Below the pieces are notes generated by a model that saw only the letters and a list, made by a program, of their open reading frames with translations, was not told the DNA's origin and did not search any database. The position numbers and the translations under genes are program-made. A DNA stretch of 64,000 bases, from contig JAXQJY010000028.1 in NCBI GenBank assembly GCA_037042185.1, forward strand, positions 1,984,001 to 2,048,000. Direction: 5' to 3'. Below, piece after piece: positions 48,171 through 59,017 of this stretch. The first letter of the stretch is position 1. Every line of letters starts with the position of its first letter. Source of the DNA: Sordariomycetes sp. S80-01Y (lineage: Eukaryota; Ascomycota; Sordariomycetes).

Positions 48171-51100
48171 ATTTTACGAATCTTCAACGGTTGTTTCTTT
48201 GCTCATACTATTCACAGCCGGAGAGACTGGCTTACGACCTCGGAATGATTGGTGCCTTTCAGGGCGTTTGGGGACATCTGTACGAATTATGGGTCATGGG
48301 AAATTCCACTCGGAGTTGCTGCTCTACAAACTTAGATCGGAATGTAGAAGGACGGAGGCTTCACGTCCGCGGTCACCCGCTTCGAAACAAGTTCGTCTTA
48401 GTACTCTGCCCCACGCAGTCCTTCGTGTTGTCGGTACGTCTGACTGTGTCGTCCCTAGCCCTGCAACATATCTTGAAGAATAAGAAGAAAAAAAAATCTT
48501 CAGCACAGATCCCACGCGTCTGTGCCGTTCTACATCCCAGGCGTCTGCTGTTGTTGGTCGTGAGGCCCCCGAGCCCTTGCATTAGCTCGGCCAGCCGACG
48601 AGCCAGCCGGCCGACTGTCGCAGAGACGCAGAGACGCAGCCTCGCTCCCGTCCAACCAAAGCATGTCTCGTCCCATTGATGCGCATCCCGCGATCTGGAC
48701 CGGAAGGTCGTCCCGCGGGCTGGCGTGGGATCCCTGCGGAAAATCCCCTGACACGGCGTCCGTTTGATGAGATCTCCCGACAGATTTCCTGATCCCTGAG
48801 GGCAATCACGACCTTTGCTTTTTTCTTTTGTGTTTTGCCGTCTTCATGCTGTAGAAGACGGCCTGCAGGTGAAACCGGGACTTGGCTGCGCGTTGCTTGT
48901 GGGCTGATCTCTGCGTCAAGACTTTCTTCTATTCTTCGCCGCCGGGGTCTGAGCTTGCAGCAGAGCTGTATCATGTGAAATCATGCTCTGCTATTCCGGG
49001 GTCGACGGCAAGTTCCATGCGCCGGCCTTCAAACCCTTCCTCCCCCCAAAGTCCCTCAAATTGGAGGAGTAAATACAGTATTACTTCACCCCAGCCACGC
49101 AATCATCGTCCTTGGTTTAAGCTAGACGCCGGACATCCCACGGCACGGAGTCCGCCCGACCCTCTTCGCCAGGGGTGGGCTAGTTTTCAATAGGCGCAGA
49201 TCACCACGGCAGCGTTGATGCTAAGCCCGCCCCGTCTTGGTGGCGTTCTAGCGCCGCCGTCATGGAAATCTACGAGTGATTACCCACCTGGATTGACATC
49301 GGCCTCTGCGTTGCTGGCTGCCGTTGCGGGCAAGTTTACGGACGCATGTACTCCGTGCTAACAGATGATGCGGAGGATTGTCCGCATGAGGTATGGGGGA
49401 AGCTGCGCCTCTGTACCCCTGAATTTTTGAGACTCGGACTTTTTGCTGCCCATGTCAGCTCTAGCGATTGATGCTTGTTTTCGAAGAGAGAGAAAGGGGT
49501 CTAGATCGGGAATGCAAGCGACGGAAGGATCGCAGACGACGCAGCGACGGCTACGGCCTTCGGTCGTGGTTTGGCCCGGACGAGGCCGTGGCTAGCGCCT
49601 GATAAGGGGAAGTATGGGGCTCATGATGTGTTTGAGTTGCTTCTCGCCTCTTCTCTCGTGGGAAGTAGTATCTGTTCTCTGTCGATTCACGGACTGTCCT
49701 CCGTCCGAATCTTGTCCGTGCGTTGTGGTGTGGCGAAATGCACGGAGTGCTTGATGGACTGGACTGAGGTATTGGCAGCTTGGGGATATGTGTCTACCGG
49801 CTGCAGCGAGACCTTGCCAAATGCTTGAAGGTTCCTCCAAGGCCATGGCCATGTTCAACACAAGATAGGCGGGTTGGTATCCTATTGCTGAATGTTGAGC
49901 TAGACCATGAGCTGTCTGCTCTAACGTTTTGGGATCTCACGCCTACTAAGGAGCAAGTACGGGCATTTCGTATGGGTATGGTGCCCAAACAGCTAGAGAG
50001 TAAAATTGCTGGCGCTGGGAAATCGAAGACGTTCTATCTCGTCGTCCCAAAGAGAGGCTGCCCAAAGGGGTTGACAAGACAGCCTACATCCCAAGCCAGG
50101 TTTGGTTTTCAGGCTGGAAGTTGACTTGGCTTTCTAGTTGGTCTGGACAAGGCCTTGAGCTGCTCGCACAACTCTCTTCCCGAGACCTACATATCCCGAG
50201 CCTCTCTGTTGATCAAGTACAAGCGCGGCGGGGTTAAGGGACGAAAAGAGGCCAGAGGGGTCCTGTTGCGGTCAGTCACTGGCGCATCTATTTCTATCCA
50301 GAGGAAGTAGTCACATCACATCAAATTAGGCGGTCTCATCATGAGGCTTCAAACTATCTCGGCTTACTTTTGATTGAACAGCGGGTTTTAATCGATGAAA
50401 ACGCTAAATATCAGGTGCGGCAACAATACGTGGGTGATTTTATTAGCTGGCGGTTAGTTTCTCATAGCTAGCAGATGCCAGCGAATTAATCTCTCGTTAT
50501 CTGGTCTTTTCAGATGCGTAAGCTCAACATGTTGCTGAGATTTCTTGAGTCTTGGAGGAACGAACGTAGCTCAGCCCCGCGCTCTCCAGACTTCAGGAAT
50601 ATGTGGGAGGCTCCCCGTGTTAGTAACGCAAGACGTCAAAGGCAGGGTTTTGTGGCCCAACCAGGAAAAAAAAGGACCCTGATTAAAGCTAGTCTACTAC
50701 TGAACGTGCTTTGAAGCCAGGCATCGGATGGTTTGGAGATTTGACATGTATTGCTCGTGGCAGCTTGATGTCCCTCGGGCGCATAGCGACCACGCAGTCC
50801 TCTTATAAGGCCATGGAGACCAGTCAGTCCCGTGTCCCTCCCTGGGCTTCTTCGAGAGTCGGAACAAGTGAGACTTCGCATCCAGTGATTTACGTGCGGT
50901 GCCAAAAGCCGAGACACTCTCCCTGAGAGGGGTTGGAATGAGCCTGAAGGCATCTGACAGTGGTCAAACTACAATCCTAAGAGCACCGGAGTTGAGTGAC
51001 GTCCTTAAGAAGGAAAAAGACCCCATAATGTTTGCTATTTATACTTACTGAAGTCCAGTTTATTCTGTCATCTTCCTTCTCGCGTTTTCGGCCATTACTG

Positions 51101-51423
51101 GATACTTCTATCAAAACTGGGTTCCATCGTTCGCCAGACCCCTTACAAGGTTTTCGTGAAGCCTGTTCACTAAGCCCGAGGCGCCTATTCCCACTGAAAT
51201 AGAATGTATAATATGCTCATTGCAACTTTCACTTAGATGATGAACCCCTTCGATATTGAAACAAGTCCTGCGCTAAGGGTCCGGGTAGGTTCCACAGCCA
51301 CGACGATCCTACGTCATCTATTGTGGAGGGCCATATATATGCGAAAGCTGGTTTAACTTCAGATTGCGCGTCGTTTTCAAACCTGTGTCAAGCAAGTGCA
51401 ATCCTTCGGCTTTGATCACCAAA
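48171..51423. other. 3.2-kb stretch without a supported gene
   Basis: The first part is the 3' flank of the Pth11-like gene. Between about 49,830 and 50,470 there are stretches whose translation looks protein-like (for example EEVVTSHQIRRSHHEASNYL) but interrupted and without a start, so a decayed gene is possible. I could not assign a family. Confidence 0.4.
50033..50470 (+). pseudogene. Possible decayed coding relic, family unknown
   Basis: Plus-strand frames here give protein-like pieces such as PKERLPKGVDKTAYIPSQVW and LLIEQRVLIDENAKYQVRQQ, separated by stops and frame changes. Base composition is more AT-rich than in the housekeeping part. I do not recognise the family, and it could be chance. 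Confidence 0.2.
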
Positions 51424-52554
51424 ATGTCTAACAAAGTCATCGCGAAAGTCGACACCCCGGACCCGTGGATGATTGCGGCAAATGGCGTCTACTACCTCAC
51501 CTTCACGCTCGCCAACCGCATCTCCATCTGGGAGTCACCCCACATGGAGGATTTCACCAATCCTAAGAGATGCATAATCTGGCAACCGCCAAAGGGCGGG
51601 CCCTGGTCTGCTGCCATCTGGGCGCCTGAGCTTCACTGGCTTAACGGAGCGTGGTACATCTACGCCACCGCCTCTCAGCCGGGCGAGGGCAACCGAGGCC
51701 ATCGCACTATTGTCCTCCGGTCGAGGCATCAGGACCCCATGGAAAAGTCTGGATGGGAGTTCCTGGGCCCGGTGAAAGGGATGCCCGAGCAATTCAGCAT
51801 CGATGCTACGGTCTTCAGCATTAACGGCCAAGACCTGTATCTCTGCTGGTCCGGCTGGCCTCCCGGGGATAAGTCGGACACTCAACAGAACCTATACATT
51901 GCGCAAATGGTGTCGCCAGAGGAAGTTGTGCCCGCATCAACTATGGCACCTGTGTGTATCTCCAAGGCGGACAGGCCCTGGGAGCGTTTCGACGGAGGCA
52001 AGCGTGGAATAAACGAGGGTCCCACGTGGCTCAACTTACCTAACGGCGCCTTCACAGGCATTGTCTACTCAGGCCACGCGAGCTTTACAAGCGAGTACAA
52101 ATTAGGCCTGCTGCGACTCGTTAGACCGGACGCAGATCCCTTGGATCCAAAATCCTGGGAGAAGAGGCCGACGCCGCTGCTGGTCAACGAAAAGTCGATG
52201 CCAGGTCCATATGCGCCTGGTCATTCCAGCTTCTTGCTAAGCCCCGAGCCTGGTGACAACAGGGTGTTCTGCATCTATCACGCGACGGAGAACTGGGGCG
52301 AGGGGTTCCGCAATCGCAAAGCTAGGGTCATCGCGCTGAGCCCCGAGAGGTTTGCCAAAGACGCACGGCCCGTGTGTTGTTCGAACGCCCCCGATAATCC
52401 ATTCTGGAAGGGCGGTCCTGAGAGCCACAGCACTGGCCCGCAGAGGATTATATCCAAGGCTGAGGAGGGGATTCATCAAAGCGGGGATAGATTGCCAGAG
52501 TCAGTCCAGAAGGGGTTGGGCAGGGGCCTGGATAAACTAAAGAAGTTTCTTTGA
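51424..52554 (+). CDS. GH43-like beta-propeller glycosidase, no signal peptide
   Basis: A single exon gives 376 residues. The sequence fits a five-bladed propeller of the GH43 arabinosidase/xylosidase group. The expected acidic triad is visible: Asp in DTPDPWMI (near residue 13), Asp in IDATVFSINGQDLYLCWSG, and Glu in NEGPTWLNLPNG. WSAAIWAPELHWLNGAWYIY and APGHSSFLL are also typical. Substrates of related enzymes are arabinan or arabinoxylan fragments. No signal peptide is present at this start, and an in-frame ATG 60 bases upstream adds a charged, not hydrophobic, segment. It should therefore be cytosolic, which is unusual for GH43 in fungi. It stands alone in a gene-poor region. Confidence 0.88.
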   Translation: MSNKVIAKVDTPDPWMIAANGVYYLTFTLANRISIWESPHMEDFTNPKRCIIWQPPKGGPWSAAIWAPELHWLNGAWYIYATASQPGEGNRGHRTIVLRSRHQDPMEKSGWEFLGPVKGMPEQFSIDATVFSINGQDLYLCWSGWPPGDKSDTQQNLYIAQMVSPEEVVPASTMAPVCISKADRPWERFDGGKRGINEGPTWLNLPNGAFTGIVYSGHASFTSEYKLGLLRLVRPDADPLDPKSWEKRPTPLLVNEKSMPGPYAPGHSSFLLSPEPGDNRVFCIYHATENWGEGFRNRKARVIALSPERFAKDARPVCCSNAPDNPFWKGGPESHSTGPQRIISKAEEGIHQSGDRLPESVQKGLGRGLDKLKKFL

Positions 52555-53063
52555 ACAATTTCGCTCCAGTGTTTAGGATAGCGTCTGGAGTTTCGAGCAA
52601 CGACGCTCACAAGGAACCGCAGTACCGGAATCACTAAGTAAATGACCTTCAGATACTACAGGTCGCAATATTCTAGAATTTTCCGAGCAACTAAAGGAAT
52701 CTACGATCAGAGTGACCTCGCATACAACCCCTCGTCCGTAGCGCATCCACAGTAGAAGATTGATGTGGGCCTGGCTTGGGAAAAGGTCTCTTCTATTCTC
52801 GAGAACCCCGCCGCGATGCGTGATTGATATGGTGCTAGGAGGTATTGCGAAATGCATGCATGCTCAAGATGCGCATCATATTGTAGCTCAAGCTGTGAAC
52901 ATTCGCTGAACCACAATAGCCTTTGCGGACTCGGTTTTCCTTTTTGAGCCATCGCATTGCTGTTAGCATAAAGGGAAGAGGTCGACACGACTTGGTTTCA
53001 CCTGGAAATAGTCACCTGAGGGCGAGCTCCATCTAGTTTGCTTCCGCTGTACATACAACCGCA
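52555..53063. other. Gene-free stretch before the MITE
   Basis: A minus-strand open frame of about 90 codons exists at 52707-52988, but it has no recognisable features. I see nothing else. Confidence 0.4.
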
Positions 53064-53065
53064 TA

Positions 53066-53160
53066 CTCGTGCCACGCCCCACTTGAAGTTTTGCAATGGG
53101 ATTGCGCACCATCATAAGATGGTGCTTGACACCATAACGGCCACATCACCATAACGGCCA
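53066..53160 (+). repeat. MITE left terminal inverted repeat
   Basis: It contains a perfect hairpin (GCACCATC, four-base loop, GATGGTGC) and two copies of CACCATAACGGCCA. Confidence 0.85.
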
Positions 53161-53263
53161 GGTTATCTTATCATTAACTAGCCCCACAAGCGGATAACCT
53201 ATGGTTAAACCCCGCCCCAAGTTAATTATCCGACATAAATATAATCAGGCCGCCGCCTAACAG

Positions 53264-53358
53264 TGGCCGTTGTGGTGATGTGGCCGTTGTGGTATCAAGC
53301 ACCATCTTATGACGGTGCGCAATCCCATTGCGCACCTTCAAGTGGGACGTGGCACGAG
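53264..53358 (-). repeat. MITE right terminal inverted repeat
   Basis: Reverse complement of the left arm with eight mismatches. It contains the nested inverted repeat GGTGCGCAAT / ATTGCGCACC around a three-base centre. Confidence 0.85.
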
Positions 53359-53360
53359 TA

Positions 53361-54284
53361 CTCATGCTCGAAGCCGATGCAAAGAGGCATGTTACTGAAG
53401 ACGAGTACGTAAATTACTTTGGGCTCATTAGGTCTAGCTTACACAGCGATGTTGCTATGGATCTGCGTATACTGTTTCTCTGAGCTCATACTGGCGTACT
53501 TGAATATCACAGCCTCGCGCGAGCACGCGTTGGTTTCGCGGTGGTTGCATGTAAGCTACTGCTCGTTAGTTCCAATAAGCTCCGTAATTTGTTGCCAACA
53601 CGAAGCATGGATCTTGATTGGAGAATGAAGATATCCAAGGATGCCACAGTCTTCTCTCCGCCCTTTTCATGGTATTTGTGCGGTTGCGACAGCAGATGCT
53701 GGTGAGCGCCAAGGATCTGGGCCTCAAGTCTCTCAATATACACTGCCATCAGATAGAACCATCGCTCTTCAGCGAGCCCGAGCTTCAATAGTCCCACAAA
53801 GACACCTGAGGCATCTTTAAGATCTATACGTATACCTTCTTATATGCTGCACTCATCAGGAGTAGTAGTAGATTCTGTAAAAGACGAAGGCTCAACAACT
53901 AATTCCCGAACTAGAGGCGCTATGAAGTCCATACGCGCTTATCTTCTCCTCTTCATGCTGTTCGCAGGCGAATTGGAAGTCAAGGTAAACCAGCTCAGCG
54001 CTGAAACCGGTGAGGTCAATCGCATGCATATCCCAGCACAAGCCCTTCTCATTGGTCTAGTGATCCGCGAGAAGATGATGCCCAACCAACAGAAGCTATG
54101 CAGGTGTAGACCGTTCTGTCAGCCTCAACAAGGCTCTCGAGTCACTTCCCCGCTCGAGCTGTGCCGTCTCCTCGAAATCATTTTTTCAATTGTCAATCCC
54201 ACCTTTCCCAACCTCCGCGCAGCAGAAGGAGCGGGATCTCTGACTTACAACTCAACCCGATGATTCACCTTCGTCGATGTCGCA
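53361..54284. other. Stretch between MITE and NLR gene
   Basis: No gene is firmly supported. On the minus strand, 53507-53830 translates into a protein-like stretch (GLLKLGLAEERWFYLMAVYI) that may be a gene fragment. On the plus strand, 53922-54263 encodes 113 residues opening with a signal-like MKSIRAYLLLFMLFAG. The two overlap in part in opposite senses, and neither has a recognisable family. Confidence 0.35.
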
Positions 54285-57200
54285 ATGCCTTCAGTGGGCG
54301 TGACGCAGCATGACTACAGGACCTACCGTGTCTTAGGGGTCGATAAAACCTGGGACGTCGAGAAGCTACGAGTCTGTCTCGCGAGCCAACCGGGGGACAT
54401 CCAACCGAAAGTTCTCTCACTCGCTACAGAAACAGACAGACGATCACAAACGGCCACAGTCGTCTTTCAAAATGGCAGAGTTCCGACCAGTCCGATCCGT
54501 CCAGCGAACATCGTCATAGAACACACCTTTCACGGTATCACGCCTCTTTTCACGCCTTCCAAGGAAAACCACAAAGTCGAGTCAGGATTGTCTATAAAAC
54601 CGCATCGGTCATGCACTTACCCGATCACAGTATTATTGCCATTTCCGGCCTGGGCGGCCATGCGTTAGGCTCTTTCAAACAACGGGGTAGTGACTACATG
54701 TGGTTGAGAGACTCTCTTCCACAGGACCTGGTGGAGGAAGGCTATGACGAACATGACCGTCCTATAGCCCGCATCATGGTATATGGATATGCTTCAGAAC
54801 TGGATGACAGGACAAGTTTTCAGAGCATGGAGGACATCGCTTCAAGTTTTCGTCAAGCGGTTGAGGATTGCAGGCTGACGAAGCCTACAATATTCATTGG
54901 GCATAGCCTTGGTGGAATTCTCGTGAAGGAGGTAAGATCTCTATCTACCTTTCTAAGCTTTGCTGATGGAATAATTGCAAGGCCTTCATCCACTGGACCC
55001 AATCTAAACATCACGCAAAGCTATTGCAAGCGGTACACGCCATCGTGTTCTTTGCCGTACCTCACGATGGCATGGAAGTCATATCGTTGATTCCGATGGT
55101 CGGAAACACAAATCGCAAGCTGGTTGATTTACTTGACCGCCATAACCCGACGAAACTCTCGAGCCAGCGAGAGCAATTCCTCAAAGCTTTAATAGCAAGA
55201 CCTGAGACCGAAATCTTCTGCTTTTATGAAACTCAGCTATCGCATACTGCACAGAAGGTGTGAATACAATCAAACAAACTATGTGCTTGACTGATGACCA
55301 TAGGACGAGGATAATCCCGGAAAGTGGAAGATGGACGGTCCTTTGGTTGTGCTTGTTAGCCAACCGTCAGCGACCATCTATCGACCCGGGGAAGACAGCC
55401 CGATGCCTATCGCTGCTATCAATCGTTCGCATTCGGAAATCGTAAAATTCGGACCCCACGACGCAGAATATAAGAATGTACGCGGCGCGCTCCGTGGTCT
55501 CTGCGAAAGGGCTATCGAGAAACAGCAACACCCGGCTGTGCAAAGTATGTGAGATGTTGTCAATGCGTGTTCGGATGCAGTAAGCTGACGCCGTCCTCAA
55601 GTGAGTGAGAGCATTTTGAAACGGCGGGAAACCCTCATGAGATCATTGAAATTCCCACAAATTGATGAGCGGCTGTCAAATGTCAAATCTCCCCATAAGA
55701 AGACATACGATTGGATCCTAGACGATCCTACTTTTCGCCAGTGGCAGGGTTCTACACAAGATTCAGACAAGCACAGGATGATTTGGATCAAGGGCATTCC
55801 TGGAGCAGGCAAATCGACCATTATGAAGTTTGCCTACAATCAAGTACGCAAACGCACTGCAGAAAATGTTCTTGTCTCATCATTTTTCTTCAATGCTCGA
55901 GGGGATGAGCTGGAAAGAACCGTGCCGGGCATGTATCGATCACTCCTATGGCAGCTTCTCAACCACTTCACTGACCTTCAGATTGTGTTTGACGACTCTG
56001 AAATGCTCAGTCCGTACCGGAATCATTGCTCCCTGCTTGAGCTCCAAAGCCTTCTTCGTGGTGCTGTGTTGCAGCTAGGCCAACGGAGCCTCTTCTGGTT
56101 CATCGATGCACTCGACGAATGCAAAGAAACTGAAGTTGCAGATATGATCCACTACTTTGAAGAGTTGGGCGCATCCACGCTAGCGAATGGTATCAATCTG
56201 GCGATCTGCGTCTCTAGTCGTCATTACCTGACGATCCGCATGCGACGGGCTCACGACCTTGTTCTCGAAACTAACTTGCACCACGAACGAGACTTGAAGG
56301 CCTACATTACGGACCGGTTACGAGTAGATGAACCTGATATCGTCGAGAAAGTCTTTGCCAAAGCTTCTGGAGTGTTCTTGTGGGTTGTCCTCGTTGTTGA
56401 CATCCTAAATAGAGAAGACCAGAATGGCGGATTCTCTATGAGTAGGCGTCTCGACGAAGTCCCTGGCGACTTGCGTGGCCTATTTGTACAGCTTCTGGGG
56501 GAAAAGACTGGCGATGCAGTCAGAAACGAGACCACCAAGCTTAGTATGCTTTGGCTTTTATTTGCTAGGCGGCCGCTTGGACCAATCCAGTATTGCAATG
56601 CGATCTGGGCTGGGCTGTCATCGAAAGGGCTGTTGAAAGACGATGTCCCCCCATGGGACGATACTATGCCAAACGCCCATGAACGAGCTACGAGATATGT
56701 CATCAGCTCCTCTAAAGGACTTGCAAGGGTTCCTGCGGTGACTGAAACGGGGGTTTTCAGTAACGTTCAGTTAATACACGAAACCATCCGAGACTTTCTG
56801 TTGAAAGAGGATGGCTTTGCGCGACTATGGCCCGAACTCAAGACCGACATCAAGGCCTTCAGTAATTTGACTCTCCGGCAATCATGCATGAGCTATTGGA
56901 ATCATTTGTCGAAGTCATCGTCCCGTAGTCCCGCCGAACAAGATTATCGACATTCTTCGACTGACGGAACGGCATTCTTAGACTACATCGTGGATTTCGT
57001 TCTATGTCACGCCGAAGCTTCTGCGAGCACCTTCCCTCAAGAAAGGTTTCTACTTGAGTTTCCTGTTGCAAGTTACGTCGCAGCGAGAGGACAAGGCGAC
57101 GACATCGATAGCTTGAACGGGAATCCAGATTTTCTTTACATACTTTCATTCTACGGTTACGCAAGGCTTATCTCTGCATTTCTTCAGCTTGAGAGTGCTG

Positions 57201-59017
57201 GCCATTATACCGCGGGAAGAGCAGGAAGGCATAGATTTCCAGCACTTGTTGCTGCCGCAGAAGGAAATCAAGAGGCGTTCAGTGCTCTTGTTTCAACCCC
57301 AACAGATATCTACGTCGGAGCTGACCTATTCGAGGGTTTTCAATGTCTCCAAGACTTATGGGGCGACATGTCCGATGGAAACCCATATGAGTTGCTCACA
57401 CCAATGACTTGGGCAGCGTCAAGAGGATACACACAGATGGTAAAGAAGTTGTTGCTTCAATACAAAGAAGACATAAATCAATCTGATCGCTTTAGGAGAA
57501 CGCCACTTAGTGCAGCAGCGGGGGGTCGATCCGAGGAACTTACGCGGTTTTTGCTTAGAAAAGGGGCAGATATTGAGGCCGGTGAGCCTCTTGTTACAGT
57601 CTCGGAACGAGGGTACGAGGAGATAGCCCGACTTCTGATCGAAAAGGGGGCAGATATTAACGCCGGTTATCCTCTCGCTCACGCCTCGAGAAGGGGCCGC
57701 GAAGAGATTGTCCGACTTCTGATCGAAAAGGGGGCAGATATTAACGCCGGTTATCCTCTCGCTCACGCCTCGAGAAGGGGCCACGAAGAGATAGTCCGAC
57801 TTCTGATCGAAAAGGGGGTAAATATAAACGCCGGTTATCCTCTCGCTCACGCCTCGAGAAGGGGCCGCGAAGAGATAGCCCGACTTCTGATCGAAAAAGG
57901 GGCAGATATAAACGCCGGTTATCCTCTCGCTGAGGCCTCAAAAATGAGCCATGAAAAGATAGCCCGACTTCTAATCAAAAAGGGGGCAGATATAAACGCC
58001 GGTTATCCTCTCGCTGAGGCCTCAAGAAGGGGCCACGAAGAGATAGCTCGACTTCTGATCGAAAAGGGGGCAGATATAAACGCCGGTTATCCTCTCGCTC
58101 ACGCCTCGCAATTTAGCCATAAAAAGATAGCCCGACTTCTTATCGAAAAGGGGGCAGATATTAACGCCGGTTATCCTCTCGCTCAAGCCTCGAGAATGGG
58201 CCACGAAGAGATAGCCCAACTTCTGCTCGTTCATGAAGCGGACGTAAATTTGGAGGATGAATCACATAAGACGCCTTTTGTTGCTGCTCTCACATCGCCT
58301 CTTCCTAGCAACTACAAAATAGTCAAGTTGCTGGCTACATGTGAGGGTATGGAGCCAGGCTATTGCATTAGTCTGGCGGCAGTTCTCGGAAAGACCTCAA
58401 CCCTTCGGGCAGTCATACAAGGGCTCGAAGCTCGTCGGGATGTGAACGTCACAGATGCCATCAACGCAACAGACGCTTTAGGTCGGACTTGGATCGCATA
58501 TGCATCCCGAGTGGGCAATGTCAAAGTATTAGAATGTCTGCTCGAGCAGGAAAAGGCCAACATCGCCAAACCGGATCTCTATGGCACCATGCCCCTCGAT
58601 GCGGCAGTGAGAAACGGTCATTACGAGGTCGTTGAGACTCTCTTCACGAATGGAGCGAGACTCTGCGACACGAACGACCTTGCAAACACATCCTTGCTTG
58701 GCTGGGCTCGACTAGGGCATGACAATGACAATGAAAATGACATCGCAAGGCTGCTGAAGTCGCAGGCGTCTGTTGCTGGTGGCTCTCTCCGAGACGACCC
58801 GGCTCCTGCTGGTTATGAGAGGGTTCACGTCGGTGCTCGAGAAGTATGGTGCGATGTGTGTACTCTCACCATTGCTACCAATGCTGTATATTATGTGTGT
58901 CGGATGTGCAACCAGGGGGGTCTTGTGGTTTGTTACGTTTGCTGGAGACAAGGATTCACGTGCCTGAATGCACAACACGTGTTGCTTGAACACAAAGTGG
59001 AGGCGATCGCTGGATAA
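54285..59017 (+). CDS. Fungal NLR-like protein: alpha/beta hydrolase, NACHT, ankyrin, ZZ
   Basis: Five exons (54285-54580, 54631-54931, 54982-55257, 55304-55544, 55602-59017) give 1509 residues in one frame. Residues 100-330 form an alpha/beta-hydrolase domain with IIAISGLGGHALGSF and the nucleophile elbow GHSLGG (near 189). A NACHT NTPase follows, with P-loop GIPGAGKST (436-444) and Walker B LFWFIDALDECKE (near 535). The winged-helix region ends near 830. Ankyrin-type repeats fill about 970-1410, including seven nearly identical 28-residue units. A ZZ zinc finger closes the protein, with CDVC, CRMC, CYVC and a later histidine pair. This N-effector/NACHT/repeat layout is that of fungal STAND proteins that act in self/non-self recognition and cell death. 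The effector role of the hydrolase is inferred. Confidence 0.9.
57617..58204 (+). repeat. Seven tandem 84-bp units in the NLR gene
   Basis: Each unit encodes 28 residues of the pattern EEIARLLIEKGADINAGYPL plus a variable helix end. Unit starts are 57617, 57701, 57785, 57869, 57953, 58037 and 58121. A diverged eighth unit precedes the array. Differences cluster at unit positions 1-2, 4, 9, 12-13, 22 and 25-28, and the rest is invariant even at the DNA level. Units are five residues shorter than the canonical 33-residue ankyrin repeat, lacking the turn and its threonine. Confidence 0.93.

Larger units (their letters stand above)
53066..53358. mobile_element. MITE, 293 bp, TA target duplication
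   Basis: The element starts CTCGTGCCACG and ends with the complement, flanked on both sides by TA (53064-53065 and 53359-53360). Its arms are 95 bp each and match at 87 of 95 positions. No ORF lies inside, so it is non-autonomous. TA duplication and long terminal inverted repeats suggest mobilisation by a Tc1/mariner- or pogo-type transposase. The central 100 bp is AT-rich. Confidence 0.85.

Noticed and set aside
53922-54263. Small protein with signal-like start (MKSIRAYLLLFMLFAG) as an effector candidate
   Set aside because: Only three or four cysteines in one cluster, no conservation clue, and a competing protein-like frame on the other strand. Support is too weak to call it a gene.
57617-58204. 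Tandem 84-bp units read as a satellite or CRISPR-like array
   Set aside because: The units are in frame within a long coding exon, encode ankyrin-type helices, and have no spacers.
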